Shown here in pieces: positions 1 to 5,909 of a stretch of 8,192 bases of DNA. The DNA comes from Thermoleophilia bacterium (GTDB lineage Bacteria; Actinomycetota; Thermoleophilia; Gaiellales; F1-60-MAGs149). Each line of letters starts with the position of its first letter. Position 1 is the stretch's first letter. The stretch lies in assembly GCA_016462095.1 (NCBI GenBank), contig JAEMTW010000072.1:1-8192 (forward strand), in the 5' to 3' direction. The notes under the pieces are model-generated. The model saw only the letters and a list, made by a program, of their open reading frames with translations, was not told the DNA's origin and made no database searches. The translations under genes and the position numbers were made by a program.

Positions 1-425
1 GAGCCGCTCGTGTGAGCGGCTCGGCCCCAGCCGCCAGCGGAGGTCCACTAGCTGAGGCTGCAGCAGAGGTCGATAGTCGCTTCCGCGCCGCGCTCGACGA
101 TGACTTCGCGACTCCCGAGGCGCTCGCCGCCTTGTTCGATCTGGTGCGCCAATTGAATGCTGCGATCGACGCCGGCGATGCCGATCCTGCCGATGTCGCA
201 CAGGCTCGGAGCGTGCTGGTTGATTGTCTCTACGTGCTCGGTCTCGATGGACTTGCGGCCACGAGTGAGGGCCCACCTGCCGAGGCCCTCGCGCTGCTCC
301 AAGAGCGTGAAAACGCCCGTTTAGAGCGAAATTTTGAGCGTGCTGATGCCCTGCGCGACGAGCTCCTTGTGCTCGGCTGGGTCGTCCAAGACCTGCCTGA
401 CGGCCCAGAGTTGGCGCCCGCGTGA
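1..425 (+). CDS. cysS: Cysteine--tRNA ligase, C-terminal part (5' end outside window)
   Basis: This is the 3' end of a class I aminoacyl-tRNA synthetase gene that attaches cysteine to tRNA-Cys in the cytoplasm. The frame is open from base 3 with no stop upstream, so the gene enters from the left; the GTG at 12 is an internal codon. About 140 residues remain, covering the helical DALR-like anticodon-binding region and the C-terminal tail. Family hallmarks are ALDDDFATPEALAALFDLVR (the usual version has DxNTP, here ATP), then ERENARLERNFERADALRD and LGWVVQDLPDGPEL close to the stop. The catalytic HIGH and KMSKS motifs and the zinc site are not in the window. The TGA stop lies inside the GTGA that starts rlmB, so the two are probably translationally coupled. 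I am sure of the family; nothing looks broken in the visible part. Confidence 0.93.
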   Translation, partial: AARVSGSAPAASGGPLAEAAAEVDSRFRAALDDDFATPEALAALFDLVRQLNAAIDAGDADPADVAQARSVLVDCLYVLGLDGLAATSEGPPAEALALLQERENARLERNFERADALRDELLVLGWVVQDLPDGPELAPA

Positions 426-1126
426 GCGCCGATCTGATCTACGGAAGGCAGCCGGTCCACGAGGCGACGCGTGGCCGACGCAACGTGCAGGAGATCCTCG
501 TGACGGACAAGGCCAAGGCCTCGCTGCCGTGGCTTCGTGGTCTCGACGCGCCCGTGCGCGTGACGGGCGCGGACGAGATCGGTGCGCTGATCGGCAACTC
601 CGATCATCAGGGCATTGCCGCCCATGTCGATCCGTTTCCGTACATCGATGGCGACGAGCTGCTCGCCATCGAACGCCCGCTGATCATTGCGCTCGATGGT
701 GTCAGCGACCCGCGTAACCTGGGAGCGATCGTGCGCAGCGCCGAGTGTGCCGGGGCCGATGGCCTCGTCGTGCCGCGGCATGGCAGCGCGCCGGTCACCG
801 CCGCCGTGGCCAAAGCCAGTGCCGGCGCGGTTGAGCACTTGCCGATTGCGATCGTGCCGAATCTAGCCGATTGGCTGCATCGCGCCAAGCGACCGGGGCT
901 CTGGACCTACGCGGCGGCTGCTGATGCTCAGATGGCCTATACGGACGGCGATTATCGCGATGGCTGCATCTTCGTGCTTGGTGCCGAGGGCTCAGGCGTG
1001 CGTCCGCGTGTACAAACGGCCTGCGATGCGATCGTCTCACTGCCGTTGGCGGGCAAGATCTCGTCGCTGAATGTTTCGGTCACCGCCGGCATTCTGCTGT
1101 TTGAGGCCGTTCGGCAACGCCCGTAG
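422..1126 (+). CDS. rlmB: 23S rRNA (guanosine-2'-O)-methyltransferase RlmB, SpoU/TrmH family
   Basis: A 234-residue SPOUT-class enzyme, probably the one that 2'-O-methylates G2251 (E. coli numbering) in the 23S rRNA P-loop using S-adenosylmethionine. An N-terminal substrate-binding domain (about residues 1-80, opening LIYGRQPVHEA) is followed by the knotted SpoU domain. All three SpoU motifs are visible: motif 1 ALDGVSDPRNLGAIVRSAE at 90-108 (N99, catalytic-type R105), motif 2 FVLGAEGSGVRPRV at 184-197 (E189), and motif 3 SLPLAGKISSLNVSVTAGI at 206-224 (N217). The length is normal. The GTG start overlaps the cysS stop by four bases, which together with the N-terminal motif fixes the start; no strong Shine-Dalgarno is seen. 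The cysS-rlmB pair is widespread in Gram-positives. Other SpoU members act on tRNA, but the N-terminal domain and the cysS neighbour favour RlmB. Confidence 0.92.
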   Translation: MSADLIYGRQPVHEATRGRRNVQEILVTDKAKASLPWLRGLDAPVRVTGADEIGALIGNSDHQGIAAHVDPFPYIDGDELLAIERPLIIALDGVSDPRNLGAIVRSAECAGADGLVVPRHGSAPVTAAVAKASAGAVEHLPIAIVPNLADWLHRAKRPGLWTYAAAADAQMAYTDGDYRDGCIFVLGAEGSGVRPRVQTACDAIVSLPLAGKISSLNVSVTAGILLFEAVRQRP

Positions 1127-1379
1127 GTTTCGAGGGCGACAGAGGTCGCCGGGATAGGTTCGTCCCTATCAACCACGCGCAATCCCGCTGGTAGAGCCGA
1201 TTCTAGGCCGCCTCGGGCGCGGCTAAGAATGTAACGGTTTGCAGGCAAATTAGGGTTTGTCCTATCAATTGTGAGATTGCCCTTGTAATTGCCTAGGCCG
1301 TCGGGCATAGTGCGGATGTCAGGCATAAACCTCAAGTACACAATGAGGTTGATGGAGTGTCATGGAGGGTTACCCCGTT
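1127..1379. other. Gene-free gap before sigH with short dyads and repeats
   Basis: I find no plausible gene here. It holds three short inverted repeats: GGCGAC/GTCGCC at 1135-1150 (6 bp, 4-base loop), GATAGG/CCTATC at 1153-1170 (6 bp, 6-base loop) and an imperfect stem at 1201-1229 (TTCT/AGAA and GCCGC/GCGGC separated by a 2x2 mismatch). None is followed by a T run, so they are poor Rho-independent terminators for cysS-rlmB. CCTATCAA occurs twice (1165-1172 and 1261-1268) and ATTGCC twice, 12 bases apart (1276-1281 and 1288-1293), around the candidate sigH promoter. These could be operator half-sites, but that is a guess. Confidence 0.5.
1283..1311 (+). promoter_or_regulatory. Candidate sigH promoter
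   Basis: TTGTAA at 1283-1288 and CATAGT at 1306-1311 are 17 bases apart; each matches the housekeeping consensus at four of six positions. The predicted transcript would begin near 1318 and leave a leader of about 45-60 bases before the sigH start. The two ATTGCC repeats overlap or flank the -35 element. It is predicted by eye only. Confidence 0.4.
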
Positions 1380-2063
1380 ATGCAAGCAGCACGAGCAACT
1401 ACCACCCGCACACTGGATCCAGCAGCGCGGCAGAAGCGCGATCAGGGTGATCTCTCCCTTGTCTTGCGTGCTCGCAACGGCAATGACGCCGCTCTCGACC
1501 AGCTGATTCGGCGCTATCAGCCGTTTGTGCGCCTCAAGGCCTCGAGTTACTTCCTGGCCGGCGGCGATTCCGACGATCTGCAGCAGGAGGGCCTGATTGG
1601 CCTCTACAAGGCGATCCGCGACTACCGCGTCGATCGTGAAACCTCGTTCCGCTCGTTCGCCGAGCTGTGCATCACGCGTCAGATCATCACGGCGATCAAG
1701 GGTGCGACCCGCAACAAGCATCAGCCTCTCAATGGCTACATCTCGTTCAGTCACACGCCTGCCGGAGCCGATCCTGAGGGTGGAGAGTGCACGCTCGGCG
1801 ATGCGATTGCTGGTTCGCCTACGCTCGACCCCGCCTCGCGCGTTGTCTCGAGCGACGAGCTGGATTCGCTGGTCTCGATGCTTGGCAAGGCACTCTCGCC
1901 ACTCGAGTCCGAGGTGCTCGCCTCGTTTATGGCCGGCGAGTCGTACGAGTCGATCGCCGAGCGGGCAGGTTGTGACCCGAAGGCCGTCGACAATGCTCTG
2001 CAGCGCGTCAAGCGCAAGATCGAGCAGCACCGTGCCAGCCGCGAGGTTGGCGAGACCGCCTAG
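1380..2063 (+). CDS. sigH: RNA polymerase sigma factor, SigH/Spo0H type
   Basis: A sigma-70 family factor that directs RNA polymerase to a subset of promoters. Numbered from M1 at 1380 (227 residues), region 2 spans about residues 36-100: LIRRYQPFVRLKASSYFLAG, then GGDSDDLQQEGLIGLYKAIR (core binding and -10 recognition) and TSFRSFAELCITRQI. A linker with a short acidic stretch follows, then region 4 at about 170-215 (LSPLESEVLASFMAGESYES and the helix-turn-helix IAERAGCDPKAVDNALQRVK). The signatures resemble Bacillus SigH (sigma-30) more than ECF or SigA factors, and the cysS-rlmB-sigH order supports orthology. An ATG at 1362 would add six residues (MEGYPV), but its GGAG is only four bases away, whereas GGAGGG at 1364-1369 sits ten bases before the 1380 ATG, so I prefer 1380. 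The regulon is unknown; no anti-sigma gene is adjacent. Confidence 0.88.
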   Translation: MQAARATTTRTLDPAARQKRDQGDLSLVLRARNGNDAALDQLIRRYQPFVRLKASSYFLAGGDSDDLQQEGLIGLYKAIRDYRVDRETSFRSFAELCITRQIITAIKGATRNKHQPLNGYISFSHTPAGADPEGGECTLGDAIAGSPTLDPASRVVSSDELDSLVSMLGKALSPLESEVLASFMAGESYESIAERAGCDPKAVDNALQRVKRKIEQHRASREVGETA

Positions 2064-2066
2064 ATT
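2061..2066 (+). promoter_or_regulatory. Candidate -10 box for leaderless TSUP gene
   Basis: TAGATT begins in the sigH stop codon (TAG) and ends exactly six bases before the ATG at 2073. There is no Shine-Dalgarno in those bases. The geometry fits a -10 element driving a transcript that starts at or next to the ATG. I see no clear -35. Read-through from sigH is an alternative way to express the gene. Confidence 0.4.
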
Positions 2067-2072
2067 TTCGGT

Positions 2073-2843
2073 ATGTCTGCCGGTGACCTCGTATTCGCCG
2101 GCTTGGCCGCGCTCGCTGCGGGAGTCATCAATGCCCTCGCCGGTGGCGGCACGCTGATCTCATTTCCCGTGCTCTTGGCACTCGGTGTGCCACCGATCGC
2201 GGCCAACGTGACCAATACCGTGGCACTCGTCCCTGGCTTCCTCGGCGGAACGCTTGCGCAGCGAGGCGATCTCGTCGGGCAGGGTCGCCGGATGCGGGTC
2301 TTGTTGCCGCTCGCGGCGCTCGGTGGTGTCGTCGGCGCAGCACTGCTCTTGATCACCCCGGAGAGCGCCTTTGAGGTCCTGATTCCATTCCTGATCATCG
2401 GCGCGGTCGTGCTGTTGGCACTCGGTAATACCGTCAAGAAGCGTGTAGCAGAGCGGATTTCCCACCTACATGGGGGACACGAGCGGTTGCTGGGACCGGC
2501 GATCGGCATCTTTGCAGCCGCCATCTATGGCGGCTACTTCGGCGGCGGCCTCGGCATCATTGTGCTGGCCGTGTTCGGTGCCGTGCTCGTCGACACACTC
2601 ACGCGCATCAATGCACTCAAGCAGTGTTCGAGCCTCGTCGTCAACGGTGCCGCCGCACTCGTCTTCGTCTTCTCGGGGCACGTTCTGTGGGTGACAGCCG
2701 TCGTCATGCTCGTCTGTGCACTGGGCGGCGGGTACCTTGGTGGACACCTCGCAACGCGTCTGCCCGCTGTCGTCTTACAGCGTGTCGTAATTGGCGTCGG
2801 CGTCGTCGTCGCGGTGGTCTACAGCATCCGCACGTTCGGCTGA
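2073..2843 (+). CDS. TSUP (TauE/SafE) family membrane permease
   Basis: A 256-residue polytopic inner-membrane protein of the TSUP family, whose members move sulfite, sulfonates, sulfoacetate or other small organic anions; the substrate cannot be read from the sequence. It has the family's two-repeat build: the first repeat motif at about 15-52 (AAGVINALAGGGTLISFPVL, then PPIAANVTNTVAL) and the second at about 145-198 (FAAAIYGGYFGGGLGIIVLA, then LTRINALKQCSSLVVNGAAA). I count roughly eight hydrophobic segments: 7-35, 45-60, 77-95, 101-120, 140-170, 185-201, 204-226 and 233-251. A cytoplasmic basic loop lies near 121-137 (VKKRVAERISHLHGGHERLL). Length is typical and no signal peptide is needed. 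It starts nine bases after the sigH stop without a ribosome binding site, so either a leaderless transcript or coupling to sigH is likely. No sulfur-metabolism gene is nearby. Confidence 0.88.
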   Translation: MSAGDLVFAGLAALAAGVINALAGGGTLISFPVLLALGVPPIAANVTNTVALVPGFLGGTLAQRGDLVGQGRRMRVLLPLAALGGVVGAALLLITPESAFEVLIPFLIIGAVVLLALGNTVKKRVAERISHLHGGHERLLGPAIGIFAAAIYGGYFGGGLGIIVLAVFGAVLVDTLTRINALKQCSSLVVNGAAALVFVFSGHVLWVTAVVMLVCALGGGYLGGHLATRLPAVVLQRVVIGVGVVVAVVYSIRTFG

Positions 2844-2884
2844 AAAACGACGCAGCTACGCAGCGATTACGGTGCGCTGCGTCG
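2843..2884 (-). terminator. Intrinsic terminator of the GDPD gene
   Basis: Read on the - strand, CGACGCAGC (2884-2876) pairs perfectly with GCTGCGTCG (2856-2848) across a 19-base loop and is followed at once by TTTTT (2847-2843). The upstream arm lies inside the last GDPD codons and the downstream arm begins in its stop codon. A competing hairpin, ACGCAGCG/CGCTGCGT (2882-2875 with 2865-2858, 9-base loop), uses the same upstream arm. On the + strand no T run follows, so it would not stop the TSUP transcript well. Confidence 0.65.
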
Positions 2885-3554
2885 CAGCAACGCGGGCGGG
2901 ATCCGGCACGTTTGTGCAGATGCCGTCGACGCCCATGGCGCAGAGGCGCGCGATCGTGGCTGGGTCGTCGGGTGTCCAGACCCAAATCTCGCCACCACCA
3001 CGATGGACCTGTGTCACCAATTTAGGGGTCACGAGGCGATGCTGAATCGTTACCAAGTCGATGCGGTAGGCCTTCATCAGCAGATCGACACGGCCGGTCC
3101 AGGCGAATCGCCAGAGGCGATTGGCGGCCCAGCCAAGCGCGCGCACCCAGTCGTGGTGTCGGCGCGGGATCGTGAAGCCAACGCGAATACGGGGCTCCAA
3201 GTGGCGGACCCAGAGCGCCTGCTCCCAGCCGCCGCCGGTCAAGACGACACGATCAGTCATCTCGCCCTCGCGCAAGACCCGGACGAGTTGCTCGGACAGA
3301 CCATTCTGTTTGAGGTCAAGATTGAGTGGGATATTGGCATGGCGCGCCAACGCCAACGCGTCGCGGAGGAGCGGAGCAGTCAGGTTCGCGCCCTTCTCGT
3401 GTGCGAGCACCAGCTCGCCGTCCGAGCCGCGGCGGCGAACATCGACTTCGACCATGTCGCAGTCCAGCCGGATCGCCTCGGCAATCTGCGCCAGCGTGTT
3501 GTCACCAAGCCCGGTGCGGTAGCCGCGATGTGCGATGTGCAGGTGCGAACCCAT
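2856..3554 (-). CDS. Glycerophosphodiester phosphodiesterase family protein
   Basis: A 232-residue single-domain GDPD TIM barrel, expected to hydrolyse glycerophosphodiesters to sn-glycerol 3-phosphate and an alcohol with a divalent metal. Key residues from M1 at 3554: HRG at 9-11 (catalytic His, phosphate-binding Arg), DNT at 18-20, E36 and D38 in MVEVDVRR (metal ligands), H52 in LVLAHE (second catalytic His), D80 and K82 in LNLDLK, and the C-terminal VWTPDDP and MGVDGICTNVPDP blocks (W193, D210). Two positions differ conservatively from the usual family pattern: Asp for Glu in the ENT motif, and Asp for Glu in the ExK motif. No signal peptide or membrane segment is seen, so it is probably cytosolic. 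An ATG at 3578 would add eight residues, but the 3554 ATG has a TACGCT box six bases upstream and abuts the conserved HIAHRGY, so I choose it. It converges on the TSUP gene with a 12-base gap. Confidence 0.88.
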   Translation of the reverse strand: MGSHLHIAHRGYRTGLGDNTLAQIAEAIRLDCDMVEVDVRRRGSDGELVLAHEKGANLTAPLLRDALALARHANIPLNLDLKQNGLSEQLVRVLREGEMTDRVVLTGGGWEQALWVRHLEPRIRVGFTIPRRHHDWVRALGWAANRLWRFAWTGRVDLLMKAYRIDLVTIQHRLVTPKLVTQVHRGGGEIWVWTPDDPATIARLCAMGVDGICTNVPDPARVAATQRTVIAA

Positions 3555-3560
3555 ATGCCT

Positions 3561-3569
3561 AGCGTAGCG
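3561..3569 (-). promoter_or_regulatory. Candidate leaderless promoter (-10) of the GDPD gene
   Basis: Read on the - strand this is CGCTACGCT, with the TANNNT hexamer TACGCT at 3566-3561, then AGGCAT, then ATG at 3554. There is no convincing Shine-Dalgarno. The nine bases are identical to those upstream of tRNA-Thr and of the aldo/keto reductase. Confidence 0.5.
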
Positions 3570-3624
3570 CTCAGCCATGGTAATACGGAAGAAATTTACC
3601 GAATCGAAATATCCACTCAGCAGG

Positions 3625-3641
3625 GAAAAAGCATGTTTTTC
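3625..3641 (-). terminator. Possible weak terminator after tRNA-Thr
   Basis: GAAAAA and TTTTTC form a 6-bp A/T-rich dyad around a 5-base loop, starting two bases past the tRNA discriminator on the - strand. The T5 run is part of the stem, so this is a poor classical hairpin; it may only be an A/T-rich release or processing site. Confidence 0.3.
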
Positions 3642-3642
3642 A

Positions 3643-3715
3643 AGCCGACGCGCGGACTCGAACCGCGGACCACTCGCTTACAAGGCGAGAGCTCTACCAG
3701 CTGAGCTACGTCGGC
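3643..3715 (-). tRNA. tRNA-Thr (anticodon UGU)
   Basis: The - strand folds into a full cloverleaf. The acceptor stem is GCCGACG/CGTCGGC (7 bp), the D arm GCTC-AGCTGGTA-GAGC, the anticodon arm CTCGC-CTTGTAA-GCGAG, the variable loop TGGTC, and the T arm CGCGG-TTCGAGT-CCGCG. The anticodon TGT reads ACA, so it is threonine. The discriminator base is T (U73) at 3643 and the following bases are TG, so CCA is not encoded and must be added by the CCA-adding enzyme. It stands alone, with no other tRNA next to it. Confidence 0.96.
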
Positions 3716-3724
3716 AACCTGTGC

Positions 3725-3733
3725 AGCGTAGCG
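3725..3733 (-). promoter_or_regulatory. Candidate -10 region of tRNA-Thr promoter
   Basis: CGCTACGCT on the - strand places TACGCT (3730-3725) nine bases before the tRNA 5' end, so transcription would start two or three bases upstream of the mature tRNA. It is the same nonamer as at the GDPD and aldo/keto reductase genes. I see no clear -35 match. Confidence 0.45.
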
Positions 3734-3760
3734 ACCGATCGATGCGGCATCGTAGGTTCC

Positions 3761-4816
3761 ATGTACGACTCGCTTCGCGTCCTCGTGGTCTCCAACATGG
3801 TCCCATCGACTGAGGTACCGCAATATGGCGTCTTCGTGATGCGCCAAACGGCGGCACTCGAGCAGGCTGGGTGCACCGTTGAAGTGGTCGGCATTGAGCA
3901 GCGCACGACCAGATTGCCGGGCACGCTGCGCAAGTACGCGAGGCTCCGGAGCCAAGGCGCGCACGCGGCAGATCGCATGCAGGCCGACGTCGTATTGGGA
4001 CACTACCTCGTGCCAACCGCGCTGATCGCTCGGCGTGTGGCACGCTCGGTTGGTGCTCCGTACGTGCTGGTCGCGCACGGTGGCGACGTCGGTCATCTCG
4101 AACGGTCGAGGCCGCTGCGCATTGCAGTCCGGCGGGCGGTCTTTGGGGCGGCGGCCGTGGTCGCCGTTTCCAGCGAGCTCGCTGCGCGCCTCACAGCGGT
4201 CTATCCCGGGCTCGTCGTCGAGGTCATCAACACCGGTGTTGATCGCGCACTCTTTCACCCAGGGGCTGCGGACCTTTCGCTGTTTGGGGCTGCCCCGAGT
4301 CGTCCGCTGATCGTGCAGATCGGCAACTTGATCGAGCGTAAGAACCCCGAGCGTCTCGCCGCGGCGGCGGCGCGACTGTTTGCCGAGCACGGTGGTGGCG
4401 AACTGTGGATCGCTGGCACGGGGCCACTGGCAGAGCAGCTGGAGGGATTGCCGCACGTGCGCCTGTTGGGGGCCGTCCGTCCCGATCGGGTGCCCGCGTT
4501 ACTGCGGGGCGCAGACGTTGCATCGCTCGTGGCGCTCAGCGAAGGCTACGGACTCGGCGCGCTCGAAGCCGTCGCCTGTGGCGTGCCCGTGGTCGTCTCG
4601 CAGACAGCGCCGGTAGCACGCGACTTGCCGGCTTCCGCTGCGGTGCAGGTCGATCCATTCAACGAAGACGCAATTCTCGCTGGTCTACGTGTTGCACTCG
4701 AGTTGGCACGCGATGACCCTGCCGGTCAGGCCACCGCAGACGCGCATGCAGACGTTGTCCAAGCACGGCGCCTGGCCGATCTGCTCGAACGGGTCGCGCG
4801 TACGAGAGCTGCGTAA
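3761..4816 (+). CDS. Glycosyltransferase family 4 protein
   Basis: A 351-residue GT-B fold enzyme that moves a sugar from a nucleotide-sugar donor to an unidentified acceptor, with retention. The N-terminal acceptor domain starts LRVLVVSNMVP and includes the family's small-residue loop QYGVFVMRQTAALEQAG (21-37), plus HYLVPTALIARRVA and VAHGGDVGH (104-112). A link at INTGVDRALFHP (156-167) leads to the C-terminal donor domain, with IGNLIERKNPERL (187-199; R193 and K194 likely contact the donor phosphates) and EGYGLGALEAVACGVPVV (261-278), the E-x7-E motif with E261 and E269. No membrane anchor or signal peptide is seen. Similar proteins make cell-surface glycans, mannosides or small glycosides. 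The ATG at 3761 fits the start of the first beta strand, though its ribosome binding site is weak. It lies alone, divergent from tRNA-Thr, so the acceptor is unknown. Confidence 0.85.
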   Translation: MYDSLRVLVVSNMVPSTEVPQYGVFVMRQTAALEQAGCTVEVVGIEQRTTRLPGTLRKYARLRSQGAHAADRMQADVVLGHYLVPTALIARRVARSVGAPYVLVAHGGDVGHLERSRPLRIAVRRAVFGAAAVVAVSSELAARLTAVYPGLVVEVINTGVDRALFHPGAADLSLFGAAPSRPLIVQIGNLIERKNPERLAAAAARLFAEHGGGELWIAGTGPLAEQLEGLPHVRLLGAVRPDRVPALLRGADVASLVALSEGYGLGALEAVACGVPVVVSQTAPVARDLPASAAVQVDPFNEDAILAGLRVALELARDDPAGQATADAHADVVQARRLADLLERVARTRAA

Positions 4817-4822
4817 TCGTGC

Positions 4823-5827
4823 CTAGTCGGCGGTAACTGTCGACGTCTCTTCGACGTACGGTGCGACACCAAAATCGTCTTCCCAGAGGTCTTCGACGGT
4901 GCGAAACTCCTCGTCGGTCAATGGTGCCGTGTCCGATGTCGCGGCAAACTCGTCGATCTGCTCGACGTTGTAGATATTCGGCAGCACGGAGGCGACAACG
5001 TTTTCGTGCAGTAGCCACTGGATGGCGGCCTGGCCCATCGTGCGGTCTTCGCGTTCGAGGAACCGCACCTGCTCGACCTTCTGCACACCCTCGACGAGCC
5101 ACGACTTCGGGCGGTGCCTGCGGTGATCGTTCTCGTCGAAGACGGTCTCGAGCGTGTACTTGCCTTCGAGCATTCCGGACGAGTGGGGAACACGCACGAC
5201 GATCGAGGTGTCGTTGTTCTTGGCGCTGGAAATAAAGTCGCGGCCCGGCTGCTGCTCGAGCAGGTTGTGGATCACCTGGATCGCGTGGATCGGGCGATTC
5301 TCGATCGCCCACAGACCCTCCGTGCGCCAGCCGATGGCGGGGCCAAGGGCGACGCCGATCGAGCCGATCGTGCCTGCCTGAACGAGACCGTCGAGCATCT
5401 CAAACAGCCCATCGTCTTGCAGAGCATCAAGGCGCGGATTGTGGAGCTGATAGAAATCGATGTGGTCGCGGCCGAGGCGACGCATGCTCTGCTCAAGTGC
5501 ATATTTGACGAACGCGGGCGTCCAGTCGTGCGGGCGCTCGACGTGGCCCTTGCGTTCCCAGGGCGAGTAAATGTCGTAGCCAAACTTGGTGCCAATGACG
5601 ACGTCGGAGTCGGCGCCGAACGCCTTCTCCAGCAGCGTTTCTCCGCGACCCTCACCGTACGTATCGGCCGTGTCGAAGAAGTTGATGCCACGATCACGGG
5701 CATGGCGGAGCAGAGCGACGGCCTGATCGTCGGAGTACTCGCCCCACCACCCGGTGGCGACGGTCCAGACACCAAAACCGACCTCAGAGACGTTGACACC
5801 ACTGGATCCGAGCGCACGCTGTTTCAT
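4823..5827 (-). CDS. Aldo/keto reductase family oxidoreductase
   Basis: A 334-residue TIM-barrel oxidoreductase, expected to be cytosolic and to use NADPH (or NADH) on an unknown carbonyl substrate. The catalytic tetrad is complete: D52 and Y57 in FFDTADTYGEGRGE, K81 in VVIGTKFGY and H129 in DFYQLHNPR. Other family marks are the N-terminal LGSSGVNVSEVGFGVW and the late block GQAAIQWLLHENVVASVLPN, where the cofactor-binding loop lies. The C terminus is acidic (EDLWEDDFGVAPYVEE). The ATG at 5827 has no Shine-Dalgarno but a TACGCT box six bases upstream and the conserved start KQRALGSSG, so the start is secure. It converges on the glycosyltransferase with a six-base gap and diverges from nagA. 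The subfamily is unclear; reductases of this kind often handle sugars, reactive aldehydes or xenobiotics. Confidence 0.9.
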   Translation of the reverse strand: MKQRALGSSGVNVSEVGFGVWTVATGWWGEYSDDQAVALLRHARDRGINFFDTADTYGEGRGETLLEKAFGADSDVVIGTKFGYDIYSPWERKGHVERPHDWTPAFVKYALEQSMRRLGRDHIDFYQLHNPRLDALQDDGLFEMLDGLVQAGTIGSIGVALGPAIGWRTEGLWAIENRPIHAIQVIHNLLEQQPGRDFISSAKNNDTSIVVRVPHSSGMLEGKYTLETVFDENDHRRHRPKSWLVEGVQKVEQVRFLEREDRTMGQAAIQWLLHENVVASVLPNIYNVEQIDEFAATSDTAPLTDEEFRTVEDLWEDDFGVAPYVEETSTVTAD

Positions 5828-5833
5828 ACTTGG

Positions 5834-5842
5834 AGCGTAGCG
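5834..5842 (-). promoter_or_regulatory. Candidate leaderless promoter (-10) of the aldo/keto reductase
   Basis: CGCTACGCT on the - strand: TACGCT (5839-5834), then CCAAGT, then ATG at 5827. No Shine-Dalgarno lies between. Spacing and sequence match the GDPD promoter, and the nonamer also precedes tRNA-Thr. Confidence 0.5.
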
Positions 5843-5848
5843 CGGGTT

Positions 5849-5865
5849 CCTCGTGCTGCGCGAGG
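5849..5865. promoter_or_regulatory. 17-base dyad between aldo/keto reductase and nagA
   Basis: CCTCGTG-CTG-CGCGAGG is a near-perfect inverted repeat (seven pairs including one G-T, three-base centre) in the 105-base divergent spacer. It lies about ten bases behind the reductase -10 box, where a repressor or activator could act on that promoter, and upstream of the nagA leader. It does not resemble the DasR/NagR sites I know. The function is a guess. Confidence 0.3.
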
Positions 5866-5909
5866 TGTCAGCTTTTGTACAGTGGATTGTCCTACGTTGG
5901 GAGGCACGC

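Noticed and set aside
1332..2030. A 232-codon open frame on the - strand opposite sigH.
   Set aside because: The + strand has clear sigma regions 2 and 4; the antisense frame is of low complexity and rich in Arg.
3003..3704. A 233-codon + strand open frame opposite GDPD running into the tRNA.
   Set aside because: GDPD motifs are intact on the other strand and this translation has no domain signature.
3617..4456. A 279-codon open frame on the - strand across tRNA-Thr and the glycosyltransferase.
   Set aside because: It runs through a full cloverleaf tRNA and opposite a clear GT4 gene, and the protein resembles nothing; it is a G+C-driven shadow.
4838..4858. Repeated TCGACGT with a 5-bp dyad near the end of the aldo/keto reductase, as a possible bidirectional terminator.
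   Set aside because: The stem is short, without a T run on either strand, and lies in codons for the acidic Thr/Ser-rich tail.
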